Shown piece after piece: positions 53,500 through 60,173 of a stretch of DNA of 64,000 nucleotides. Under the pieces are notes generated by a model. That model saw nothing but the letters and a program-made list of their open reading frames with translations, was not told where the DNA came from and ran no database searches. The position numbers were made by a program, and so were the translations under genes. How positions within the stretch are numbered: the stretch's first letter is position 1; the number at the start of each line of letters is the position of its first letter. The stretch comes from Lachnoclostridium sp. An118 (GTDB lineage: Bacteria; Bacillota; Clostridia; Lachnospirales; Lachnospiraceae), in assembly GCF_002160985.1 (NCBI RefSeq), contig NZ_NFLQ01000006.1:62001-126000 (forward strand). Reading direction: 5' to 3'.

Positions 53500-54009
53500 T
53501 CATCTAACTCCCTTTCCATTCAATGTAATGCCTGTCAGCCGTCTCAGCATGGCGTCAGCGGCAATGCCGATGACAAGTCCCGTGAGCAGCCCGGCCACAA
53601 GGAGGACCGGGACATAGTAGGAGACACTGAAGGTCTGGACGACGAACATGGCTACCGCGAGCTGTCCCACGTTGTGCATGACGCCCCCGCCGATGCTGAC
53701 ACCCAGGACGCTGAAGCCTCCGTTCCTCTTCAGCAGAGCCATGACCGTCAGGCTGAGGAGCGCGCCGGCCAGACTGTAGAGGATGCTGAACATGCTGCCA
53801 AATATAAAGCCCGCCAGGACAACTCTTGTTACAGACAAAAGATAAGCCTCTCTGAGGCTCATCTTATAAAGTGCGATCACTATGATAAGATTGGCAAGAC
53901 CCAGCTTGACTCCAGGAATACCGATCTGAAATGGTATCAGGGATTCCACATAGCTGAAGATCAGCGCCAGTGCCGTGAAAACTCCAAAATAAGCAACCCG
54001 CGTCTTCAA
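53500..54009 (-). CDS. Gx-transporter-family membrane protein (EetB-like)
   Basis: Integral membrane protein of 169 residues with five or six helices. Motifs GIPGVKLGLANLIIVIAL and GIPLGGG-like GVSIGGGVMHNVGQLAVA mark the Gx/'heptaprenyl diphosphate synthase component I' family, which resembles S components of ECF transporters. It probably starts at TTG 54009, eight bases after AGGAGG; a GTG at 54018 overlaps that site. It follows a NusG-domain-II gene by 12 bases, a pair found in flavin-based electron-transfer loci and often beside Rnf or apbE genes. The transported molecule is unknown. Confidence 0.85.
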   Translation of the reverse strand: MKTRVAYFGVFTALALIFSYVESLIPFQIGIPGVKLGLANLIIVIALYKMSLREAYLLSVTRVVLAGFIFGSMFSILYSLAGALLSLTVMALLKRNGGFSVLGVSIGGGVMHNVGQLAVAMFVVQTFSVSYYVPVLLVAGLLTGLVIGIAADAMLRRLTGITLNGKGVR

Positions 54010-54021
54010 GGACAGCACCTC

Positions 54022-54393
54022 CTAATTCGTGACAGCGTCATACTCGCTCTCCTGCCTGGACTGGATCTCCACGATCACCCTGTTGGGGAGACAGATGATA
54101 CTCTCGTTGTCCGCGGACACGGCCCGCTGGTCCACGCAGAGCTGGTCCGGACAGTCCGCTTCTATCATCTTGGCCCTCCCGTTCCTGATCCTGAGGATAT
54201 TGGTCCCACCGTTGATGGAGACCTCCCTGTCCTCGTTCAAAGGATATGTTCCCTCTATCGCACCGTCCACACGGACCACAGCCACGCCGCTTCCGGCACT
54301 TCCCAGCGCTTCGTGAAGGAGCCAGGAGCCGGCCGCTACCGCCAGGATCAGCACGATAAGTACGATATCTTTTATCTTCAGACGTTTTTTCAT
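54022..54393 (-). CDS. NusG-domain-II protein, membrane-anchored (EetA-like)
   Basis: Protein of 123 residues with one N-terminal transmembrane helix (about 9-30) and an extracytoplasmic NusG-domain-II-like beta domain (DGAIEGTYPLNEDREVSI to the C-terminus), with a conserved Cys pair in ADCPDQLCV. Despite the name it is not a transcription factor. It heads a transcript with the Gx-transporter and ruvAB and is divergent from apbE. Confidence 0.88.
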   Translation of the reverse strand: MKKRLKIKDIVLIVLILAVAAGSWLLHEALGSAGSGVAVVRVDGAIEGTYPLNEDREVSINGGTNILRIRNGRAKMIEADCPDQLCVDQRAVSADNESIICLPNRVIVEIQSRQESEYDAVTN

Positions 54394-54432
54394 GATGACT
54401 GCTTTCGCTTTCTCCTAAATACTATATGTGCT

Positions 54433-54461
54433 ATTCTACCATATCGTTTTGGGATGTGCAA
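54433..54461 (-). promoter_or_regulatory. Promoter of the NusG-II/Gx/ruvAB transcript
   Basis: Minus strand TTGCAC (54456-54461), 17-base spacer, extended -10 TGGTAGAAT (TAGAAT 54433-54438). It is 60 bases back-to-back with the apbE promoter on the other strand. Confidence 0.75.
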
Positions 54462-54520
54462 CCACATGTTCGGACATCTGTTCGGATGAGCAGCAGCCAC
54501 ATGTTCCTGTGTAGTTGCAG

Positions 54521-54550
54521 TTGCGGCCCCTGCCGTGACTATGTTATAAT
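54521..54550 (+). promoter_or_regulatory. Promoter of apbE
   Basis: TTGCGG (54521-54526), 18-base spacer, extended -10 TGTTATAAT (TATAAT 54545-54550). Transcription would begin near 54557, at the head of a structured leader. Confidence 0.7.
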
Positions 54551-54554
54551 GTTT

Positions 54555-54650
54555 GCGCAAAAGCGTGACCTGAAGCGGCAAGACCGCTTCACCCTGTCGC
54601 TCACGCGGTATGACAGCGACGTGCCGCAGACCTGGCACGATTTTTACAAA
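54555..54650 (+). promoter_or_regulatory. Structured apbE leader ending in a terminator (possible attenuator)
   Basis: The leader can form a hairpin TGAAGCGG / CCGCTTCA (54571-54578, 54584-54591) inside outer arms GCGTGA / TCACGC (54563-54568, 54601-54606). A competing pairing TGTCGCT / AGCGAC (54595-54601, 54615-54620) shares bases with it. A stem CGTGCC / GGCACG followed by ATTTTT (54620-54645) looks like an intrinsic terminator placed before the ribosome binding site of apbE. A 34-codon reading frame also spans this stretch and ends at the same place; it has no ribosome binding site. Confidence 0.5.
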
Positions 54651-54664
54651 TGAGGTGGAAAATC

Positions 54665-55654
54665 ATGAAATTATGGAAAACACGGTCCCTGGCAGGAGCG
54701 GCTGCGGCAGTCTCTTTCTTTCTGGTATCCGGCTGTGCGGCAGTCTCCTCCGAGCCCATGACGTACACAGACACGCTGTTTGACAGTGTGATCTCCCTGC
54801 AGATATACGACTCGAGGGACCAGGATATACTGGAGGGATGCCGTGAGCTCTGTCAGAAGTACGACGTCATGTTCTCCCGGACCAATGAAGAGAGCGAAAT
54901 CTCCAGGATCAACAATGCCCAGGGCAACCCGGTCGAGGTGTCGCCGGATACTGCCACCCTTGTCAAAAAGGGGCTCTACTACGGCAAGCTCTCCGGAGGG
55001 GCCTTCGACATCACTATAGGCTCTGTGTCCAGGCTGTGGGATTTCAAGTCTGAGGACCCGGCTCCGCCGGATCCTGCCGCTATCGCCGCAGCCCTGACCC
55101 ATGTGGATTATAAAAAGGTGGTCGTGGAGGGGAATACCGTCACCCTGCAGGATCCGGCCGCAGCCCTGGACCTGGGCGCCGTGGCGAAGGGATACATAGC
55201 TGACAGGCTGAAGGATTACCTGGAGGGAGAAGGCGTGCGCCACGCCCTCATCAACCTGGGTGGGAACGTGCTGGCTGTAGGTGACAAGCCGGACGGCTCT
55301 TCCTTTAATATAGGCATCCAGAAGCCCTTTGACGAGAGCGGCATCCCTCTCACCTCGGTCAGGATCGATGACAAGTCCATTGTCACATCGGGGACCTATC
55401 AGCGCTTTTTTGAGCGGGACGGCAGTCTGTACCACCACATTCTGGACCCCGCCTCCGGGTACCCCTGCAATAACGGTCTGGCCAGCGTATCCATCATCAC
55501 AGACTCCTCTCTCACCGCGGACGCTCTGAGCACCACCTGTTTTGTCCTGGGCCCGGAGAAAGGGATGTCCCTTGTCAATCAGCTGGAGAACGTGGAAGCT
55601 GTATTTGTAGACACGGACAGCCAGATCACCTACTCAAATAATTTCCAGAAATAG
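54665..55654 (+). CDS. apbE: FAD:protein FMN transferase ApbE, lipoprotein
   Basis: Extracytoplasmic enzyme of 329 residues that attaches FMN from FAD to threonines of partner proteins such as RnfG and RnfD. The signal peptide ends at a lipobox (VSGCAA), so it is membrane-tethered. Family motifs: YTDTLFDSVISLQIYD, ISRINNAQG, GGAFDITIGSVSRLWDF, LDLGAVAKGYIAD, ALINLGGNVLAVG, and HHILDPASGYPCNNGL. The start at 54665 has GAGGTGG upstream. Its natural targets may include the Rnf subunits encoded 5 kb away. Confidence 0.95.
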   Translation: MKLWKTRSLAGAAAAVSFFLVSGCAAVSSEPMTYTDTLFDSVISLQIYDSRDQDILEGCRELCQKYDVMFSRTNEESEISRINNAQGNPVEVSPDTATLVKKGLYYGKLSGGAFDITIGSVSRLWDFKSEDPAPPDPAAIAAALTHVDYKKVVVEGNTVTLQDPAAALDLGAVAKGYIADRLKDYLEGEGVRHALINLGGNVLAVGDKPDGSSFNIGIQKPFDESGIPLTSVRIDDKSIVTSGTYQRFFERDGSLYHHILDPASGYPCNNGLASVSIITDSSLTADALSTTCFVLGPEKGMSLVNQLENVEAVFVDTDSQITYSNNFQK

Positions 55655-55679
55655 AAAAACTCCCTATGGGCAGTTAATG

Positions 55680-55741
55680 TAGAAGCTCCCTGTGTGAGAG
55701 GCAATGCAAAAGACAATGCCTCTCGCGCAGGGAGCTTCTTA
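55680..55741. terminator. Long hairpin between convergent apbE and HTH genes
   Basis: Two near-perfect arms of about 23 bases (AGAAGCTCCCTG...GAGAGGCA and its complement) flank a loop of about 12 bases. It sits between the convergent stop codons and is likely a two-way terminator, though T runs on either side are weak. Confidence 0.6.
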
Positions 55742-55960
55742 CACTTGCCGTTCGTCAAAATAGAACAGCTCTTCAAACTTCTTATCTAAAGCGATACAGA
55801 GAACAAGCGCCAATTTCGCAGTTGGGTTAAACTGCCCTGTCTCAATAGAGCTGATCGTATTGCGGGATACCCCCACCATTTCCGCCAGCGCTGACTGTGA
55901 CAGCTTTTTTTCTGTCCGCACTTCCCTTATATTGTTTTTCAGTATCAGCTTATCATTCAT
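55739..55960 (-). CDS. XRE-family helix-turn-helix regulator (short)
   Basis: DNA-binding protein of 73 residues, one HTH_3 domain: NNIREVRTEKKLSQSALAEM, recognition helix SRNTISSIETGQFNP. There is no further domain. Start at 55960 has GGAG upstream and its ATG overlaps the stop of the membrane-protein gene before it (TGATG), so the two are coupled. It probably represses its own promoter, which holds TATACTT repeats. The two genes are AT-richer than their neighbours, suggesting transfer. Confidence 0.9.
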   Translation of the reverse strand: MNDKLILKNNIREVRTEKKLSQSALAEMVGVSRNTISSIETGQFNPTAKLALVLCIALDKKFEELFYFDERQV

Positions 55961-56274
55961 CAGAACAGCTCCATACAAAATTTACAAAAAAAGCAGGCAG
56001 CCAATATCAGCAGTACGATACCGGCTATAAGAGAATACTTTTGTTGCAGCTTTAGCCCCTCATAGGTAAATCCCAAGCCCGAAGTGCAAAACAGCAGCGA
56101 TATGATGTCTGCGGGAGACTCTGTCCGGACTATCTTGATGATCATTATGACCGCCCCCAAGACAATCAGGCCCCACAGTGAAAAGGCATCCCTCTTTAGA
56201 CGCACCTCTCTCTCGCGTTCATCTCCCAGATAATTTTCTCTTTTGGCTCTTAATAAAATTTCCTCTCTGTTCAT
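55960..56274 (-). CDS. Small membrane protein paired with an XRE regulator (DUF6442-like)
   Basis: Protein of 104 residues: a charged N-terminus (NREEILLRAKRENYLGDERE) and three hydrophobic segments (about 32-47, 55-68, 82-100). Such proteins are commonly encoded with a short XRE regulator of the kind found just downstream; DUF6442 is my best guess at the family. AAGGAG lies nine bases before the ATG at 56274. The function is unknown; regulation of the membrane protein by the HTH or the reverse is inference. Confidence 0.78.
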   Translation of the reverse strand: MNREEILLRAKRENYLGDEREREVRLKRDAFSLWGLIVLGAVIMIIKIVRTESPADIISLLFCTSGLGFTYEGLKLQQKYSLIAGIVLLILAACFFCKFCMELF

Positions 56275-56314
56275 GGATACAGTCTCCTTATGCCAAGTTT
56301 TATTGTCATTAAGA

Positions 56315-56343
56315 AGTATATCATTGCCAAGTATACTTGTCAA
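56315..56343 (-). promoter_or_regulatory. Promoter of the membrane protein/XRE pair with operator-like repeats
   Basis: Minus strand TTGACA (56338-56343), 17-base spacer, TATACT (56315-56320). The spacer and -10 hold two copies of TATACTT(G/C), the first within the palindrome AAGTATACTT, suitable for XRE binding over the promoter. Confidence 0.8.
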
Positions 56344-56351
56344 TACTACGC

Positions 56352-56384
56352 ATAAAAACGGCCAGCCCCATGGGGCTGACCGTT
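56352..56384 (-). terminator. Terminator of the NQY-rich membrane protein gene
   Basis: Thirteen-base arms (AACGGCCAGCCCC region, 56357-56369 and 56372-56384) with a two-to-three-base loop, then TTTTTATG on the minus strand. It lies about 25 bases after the stop at 56409. Confidence 0.85.
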
Positions 56385-56408
56385 TCCTGATTACATGATT
56401 TCAAGAAA

Positions 56409-56966
56409 TCAATATCCGTATGACGGATAGGCGCTGAACAGGGCTGCTCCGAAGACGAACACCAGGATGAAGGAGAGTATGATGACCACCAGCTCGATGA
56501 CGAGTGCCGCGCGGCAGTAGTTTCTCCTGTTGATGTTGCCGTTCTTTCCGAAAGCCCACACAAAGTAGAGGATGATGCCCGCGCAGGGGATCATCAGGGC
56601 CAGGATGGTGAGGACCCAGTCACCCATGGACATGGGGCTTGTATCCATACCGCCGTACTGCTGCGGGTTGTAGCCGTTTCCGCCGTACTGCTGATTGTAA
56701 TTCTGGTTGTAATTCTGGCTGTAGTTATAGTTCTGGTACTGATACTGGCTCTGATCCTGGTACTGGGTCTGGCCGTTCTGAGCATAGTATCCGTTCTGTC
56801 CCTGGCTGCCAGCGCTGTCTGTACCTCCTGCACCGTTATAGTCCGCACTGCTGTAGCCCGCATTGGGGTCTGTGTACTGCTGCTCCGGCTGGCTCTGCGA
56901 GCTTCCGCTCCCGGCGCTTGTATAGTCCTGTCCGTTGTCCGGCTGATTGTTGTAATTATTATCCAT
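56409..56966 (-). CDS. Membrane protein with a prion-like Asn/Gln/Tyr/Gly-rich N-terminus
   Basis: Protein of 185 residues. Residues 1-110 are low complexity, almost only Asn, Gln, Tyr, Gly, Ser and Asp, with repeats such as NYNQNYNQQYGGNGYNPQQY. Residues about 115-185 hold two transmembrane helices separated by a short basic loop (GKNGNINRRNYCRAAL), a module common at the C-terminus of Lachnospiraceae proteins that usually begin with zinc ribbons. The start at 56966 has AAGGAGGA upstream. The function is unknown; the disordered part may drive clustering at the membrane. Confidence 0.82.
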   Translation of the reverse strand: MDNNYNNQPDNGQDYTSAGSGSSQSQPEQQYTDPNAGYSSADYNGAGGTDSAGSQGQNGYYAQNGQTQYQDQSQYQYQNYNYSQNYNQNYNQQYGGNGYNPQQYGGMDTSPMSMGDWVLTILALMIPCAGIILYFVWAFGKNGNINRRNYCRAALVIELVVIILSFILVFVFGAALFSAYPSYGY

Positions 56967-57004
56967 TTGTTCTTCCTCCTTGAGACACATAACAATCTGC
57001 CGTT

Positions 57005-57033
57005 ATTTTACCATAATTGTCTGTAAATGACAA
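57005..57033 (-). promoter_or_regulatory. Promoter of the NQY-rich membrane protein gene
   Basis: Minus strand TTGTCA (57028-57033), 17-base spacer, extended -10 TGGTAAAAT (TAAAAT 57005-57010). It overlaps the 3' end of the DUF2752 gene. Confidence 0.7.
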
Positions 57034-57463
57034 TCTTTTGGAGGAGATTATCTGAATGGTAAATGTAGGGTTCCCTGTCAGGGAAGTATCTGTACATGGA
57101 TACAGCGTAAAAGACGAGCATCCCGCAGATGAGAAGGATGCCGACCCACTTGAGCCACCCGGAAAGGTTCCTCCTGCGAAGGAGATATCTCTGTACAGCG
57201 GCGGCCCCCAGCCACAGCAGGATGGGATAGATAAAGGGCTGCAGCTCCCAGGCCTCCGCAAAACGGAGGGCGAGGACCGCAAGCCCCGCCCTTGTCAGCC
57301 CGCAGGCGGGACAGGGAAGGCCTGTCAGGCAGACTGCCGGGCAGATGCTGCCGAAGAGGATATACAGAAGACAAAAAAGGGCGATTACCGAAATAACCGC
57401 CCACTTTACATTCCTTATATCCGTCCAGAAAAGCTTTGCGCTGGATCTGATATATCTCATCAT
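57008..57463 (-). CDS. DUF2752-family membrane protein at the end of the rnf operon
   Basis: Membrane protein of 151 residues with three or four helices and the family motif CPACGLTRAG (CPxCGxTR) after the first helix, preceded by another Cys in SICPAVC. It begins five bases after the rnfB stop codon with no clear ribosome binding site of its own, so it is probably translated by coupling to rnfB. DUF2752 has no established function; the two conserved cysteines near the membrane and the position after rnfB hint at a redox or assembly role. Confidence 0.85.
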   Translation of the reverse strand: MMRYIRSSAKLFWTDIRNVKWAVISVIALFCLLYILFGSICPAVCLTGLPCPACGLTRAGLAVLALRFAEAWELQPFIYPILLWLGAAAVQRYLLRRRNLSGWLKWVGILLICGMLVFYAVSMYRYFPDREPYIYHSDNLLQKIVIYRQLW

Positions 57464-57468
57464 GATTT

Positions 57469-58260
57469 TTACAGTATCACTTTCTTCGGACACTTCTCCG
57501 CGCACTTTCCGCAGTTTGTACACTTGGAAGGATCGATGTGCGCGATATTGTCTACAACCTTGACAGCGTCAAACTCGCAGACCTTCTCACACATCTTGCA
57601 TCCGATACATCCAACGGAGCATACAGACATGACATCTTTACCCTTATCCCTGGAGCTGCACTGTACAAGGTGCTTCTGCTCGTAGGGCACAAGCTCGATC
57701 AGATGACGCGGGCACACGGCGATACATTTTCCGCAGGCCTTGCAGGCATCCTTGTCTACTACAGCCACACCGTCCACTATATGGATGGCGTCAAAGGGAC
57801 AGGCCTGCACGCAGGAGCCCTCTCCGAGACAGCCGAAAGTACAGGCCTTCGGGCCTCCGTTCTGCATCATATTGATCATGACACAGTCGTGTAATCCGTT
57901 GTAATTGTACGTCTGCTTTGCCACCTCGCAGGTGCCGGCACATTTGACAAAGGCAACCTCCCTTATCTGCTCTCCTGCGTCAACACCCATGATCGCGCCA
58001 ACCTTTGCGGCCACCGGAGCGCCGCCCACAGGGCAGGCGTTGACCGGGGCCTCTCCCTTGGAGATGGCCGCCGCAAGTCCGGAGCACCCCGGGTAACCGC
58101 AGCCACCGCAGTTGTTGCCCGGCAGCACGCCCAGTATCTGCTCTTCTTTTTCGTCAACTTCTACTGCAAACTGCTTGTCCGCAAGTCCGAGGAAAATACC
58201 GATGAATAACCCAGTACCGCCTACAATGACTGCAGCCAAGATAATTCCTGTCATACTCAT
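57469..58260 (-). CDS. rnfB: Rnf complex subunit RnfB (ferredoxin-type iron-sulfur protein)
   Basis: Subunit of 263 residues that receives electrons from reduced ferredoxin. One N-terminal helix (5-25), then the Fe-S domain with C51, C54, C59 and C76 (GNNCGGCGYPGC ... ACPVGG), then several clusters: CTFGCLGEGSCVQACP, CKACGKCIAVCP, CIGCKMCEKVC and CTNCGKCAEKCP. The number of cysteines fits five or more 4Fe-4S clusters, as in clostridial RnfB. It is sixth in the rnfCDGEAB operon. Confidence 0.97.
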   Translation of the reverse strand: MSMTGIILAAVIVGGTGLFIGIFLGLADKQFAVEVDEKEEQILGVLPGNNCGGCGYPGCSGLAAAISKGEAPVNACPVGGAPVAAKVGAIMGVDAGEQIREVAFVKCAGTCEVAKQTYNYNGLHDCVMINMMQNGGPKACTFGCLGEGSCVQACPFDAIHIVDGVAVVDKDACKACGKCIAVCPRHLIELVPYEQKHLVQCSSRDKGKDVMSVCSVGCIGCKMCEKVCEFDAVKVVDNIAHIDPSKCTNCGKCAEKCPKKVIL

Positions 58261-58272
58261 TTTCTTTTCCTC

Positions 58273-58848
58273 CTATATCAGCCCGGAGAAGCCGAAGAAT
58301 GCGATCGCCATCAGTGTGGAAGTGAGAAGGACGATAGGCATTCCCTTAAAGGACTCCGGAATATCGTTGTATTCCATTTTCTCTCTGATGCCGGCCAGCA
58401 GGACAATGGCGATCAGGTAGCCGACTCCTGTGGCAAAACCGTTTACGACACCCTCCAGGATGTTGTAGCCATCCTGCACGTTGTTCAGCGCAACACCCAG
58501 CACGGCACAGTTTGTCGTGATCAGGGGCAGATAAACGCCCAGCGCGTTGTAGAGGGAGGGGACGAACTTTTTGAGGAACATCTCCACGATCTGTACAAGC
58601 GCCGCAATGACCAGGATGAACACGATGGTGTTCAGATAGTCAAAGCCCAGCGGATGAAGGATGAACTGGTACAAAAGGCCTGCCACCAAGGAGGCCAGTG
58701 TGATAACGAAGATAACGGCTCCGCCCATGCCGACCGCTGTCTCTGTCTTTTTGGAGACACCGAGGAAGGAACAGATACCGAGGAACTGGCTGAGCACCAC
58801 GTTGCTCACGAGCGCAGAGCCCACTGCAATTAAAATCAAATCTCCCAT
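58273..58848 (-). CDS. rnfA: Rnf complex subunit RnfA
   Basis: Integral membrane subunit of 191 residues with six helices, homologous to NqrE. Conserved LSQFLGICSFLGVSKK and TNCAVLGVALNN (each with a membrane Cys) hold the intramembrane iron-sulfur cluster together with RnfE. Starts 11 bases after rnfE. Confidence 0.97.
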   Translation of the reverse strand: MGDLILIAVGSALVSNVVLSQFLGICSFLGVSKKTETAVGMGGAVIFVITLASLVAGLLYQFILHPLGFDYLNTIVFILVIAALVQIVEMFLKKFVPSLYNALGVYLPLITTNCAVLGVALNNVQDGYNILEGVVNGFATGVGYLIAIVLLAGIREKMEYNDIPESFKGMPIVLLTSTLMAIAFFGFSGLI

Positions 58849-58859
58849 GGTTTTCCCTC

Positions 58860-59576
58860 CTATTCTTTATCTTTTCCGGCTGCTGAAGGGCATCCGCCGC
58901 ATGTAGCACAGTCCGCGCCGCAGCCTGACTGGATCTTGGAAGCGTCCTTGCCCTTCTTCTCCATGTTGATCTTCACCTTGTTCTGGAGAGCGGCAAGTCC
59001 CGCGAGCACGAGGAAGGCGCCCGGAGCAAGGATGAAGATGGTGATGGGTGTGTAGCCCGCGGTTCCGGTAGCCGAGTCAGCCAGCGGAAGGAGCTGGTAG
59101 CCGAAGACCTGTCCCGCGCCCAGTATCTCTCGCACGATACCGATAGCGATCAGGGCCACCGTAAATCCAAGTCCCATGCCCAGTCCATCAAAGATGGAGG
59201 GGAGCACCTTATTCTTGGAAGCGTAGCTCTCAGCACGGCCCAGGATGATACAGTTTACAACGATCAGTGGAATGTAGATTCCCAGTGAATCGTAAAGGTC
59301 CGGTGTGAAGCCTTCCATCATAAAGTCAACAATTGTTACAAAGGATGCCACGACTACGATAAACGCAGGCATACGGACAGAGTCCGGTATGATCTTCCGC
59401 AGCATGGAGATCAGCATGTTGGACATGACAAGTACGAATGTCGTGGAAAGTCCCATGCCGATACCGTTTGTCGCTGATGTTGTGACCGCAAGCGTGGGGC
59501 ACATGCCGAGCATCAGGACAAAGATCGGGTTTTCATCTATAAGACCGTTTTTCAGTCTCTCGCCACATTCATTCAT
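58860..59576 (-). CDS. rnfE: Rnf complex subunit RnfE with Cys-rich C-terminal tail
   Basis: Membrane subunit of 238 residues with six helices, homologous to NqrD. Cluster-binding segments LMLGMCPTLAVTTSA and IVVNCIILGRAESYA are intact. After the last helix a tail of about 35 residues carries C219, C223, C226 and C229 (GCGADCATCGGCP), a CxxxCxxCxxC array not needed in the core family and able to bind metal. Confidence 0.96.
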   Translation of the reverse strand: MNECGERLKNGLIDENPIFVLMLGMCPTLAVTTSATNGIGMGLSTTFVLVMSNMLISMLRKIIPDSVRMPAFIVVVASFVTIVDFMMEGFTPDLYDSLGIYIPLIVVNCIILGRAESYASKNKVLPSIFDGLGMGLGFTVALIAIGIVREILGAGQVFGYQLLPLADSATGTAGYTPITIFILAPGAFLVLAGLAALQNKVKINMEKKGKDASKIQSGCGADCATCGGCPSAAGKDKE

Positions 59577-59588
59577 CTCAACTACCTC

Positions 59589-60173
59589 CTAAAACGCATT
59601 CTGGAAGTAACCAAGTGCCGCGTTCACCGCACCTGTCACTGCCCTTGTTGTGATGGTGGCGCCGCTGATGGCATCAATTGGCTCGCCCTCGCCGCCGTCT
59701 TTAGATACATAGAAATGGTCTGTCTGCACGCCCACATACTGGCCGTAGAAGGACTCGTTCTGGGCGTTCATTCCAAGACCTGCCGTCTCGCTGATGGACA
59801 GGAAGGAAATGCCGCTCACCGTGCCGTCCGCCGTAATGCCGACAACCACCTGTATATCGCCGCCGTAGCCCTCGCCGTCTGTAGCCGTGATGACATAGCC
59901 TGTGTCGCCGCCGTCCACTGTGCAGACCTCATCGATGGTGGCATCGATGCCAAGATCGGAGATTACCTGGTCTGCCACAGCGGAGTCCACATCTGTCTCC
60001 TCGAAGGAGCCCAGATCCGCGTCCGGGAACACAGCCTGCCATGCCTCCCTCTTTGCGTTCTCTTCAGACTGGGCGATAGGGTCCTTTGTGACCTCATAGG
60101 CAAGCCCGAGGAGAAGGCCGGAGATCAGTGTGATAACTGTAAGGATGATTGTATTTTTTATGATCTTGTTCAT
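59589..60173 (-). CDS. rnfG: Rnf complex subunit RnfG (covalent FMN)
   Basis: Subunit of 194 residues with one N-terminal helix (about 8-28) and an extracytoplasmic FMN-binding domain. The flavinylation site DAISGAT gives Thr173 as the residue that ApbE would modify. Its first base overlaps the rnfD stop region (shared position 60173), so the two are coupled. Confidence 0.97.
   Translation of the reverse strand: MNKIIKNTIILTVITLISGLLLGLAYEVTKDPIAQSEENAKREAWQAVFPDADLGSFEETDVDSAVADQVISDLGIDATIDEVCTVDGGDTGYVITATDGEGYGGDIQVVVGITADGTVSGISFLSISETAGLGMNAQNESFYGQYVGVQTDHFYVSKDGGEGEPIDAISGATITTRAVTGAVNAALGYFQNAF

Noticed and set aside
53500-54009. Annotation as heptaprenyl diphosphate synthase component I
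   Set aside because: The protein is a multi-span membrane protein of the Gx family with no prenyltransferase motif.
54022-54393. Annotation as transcription factor NusG
   Set aside because: It has a membrane anchor and only a domain-II-like fold, and lacks the NGN domain.
53428-54489. Plus-strand frame of about 350 codons opposite ruvA and the Gx-transporter gene
   Set aside because: The minus-strand genes carry clear motifs; the plus-strand product is rich in His, Asp and Gln as typical for an antisense shadow.
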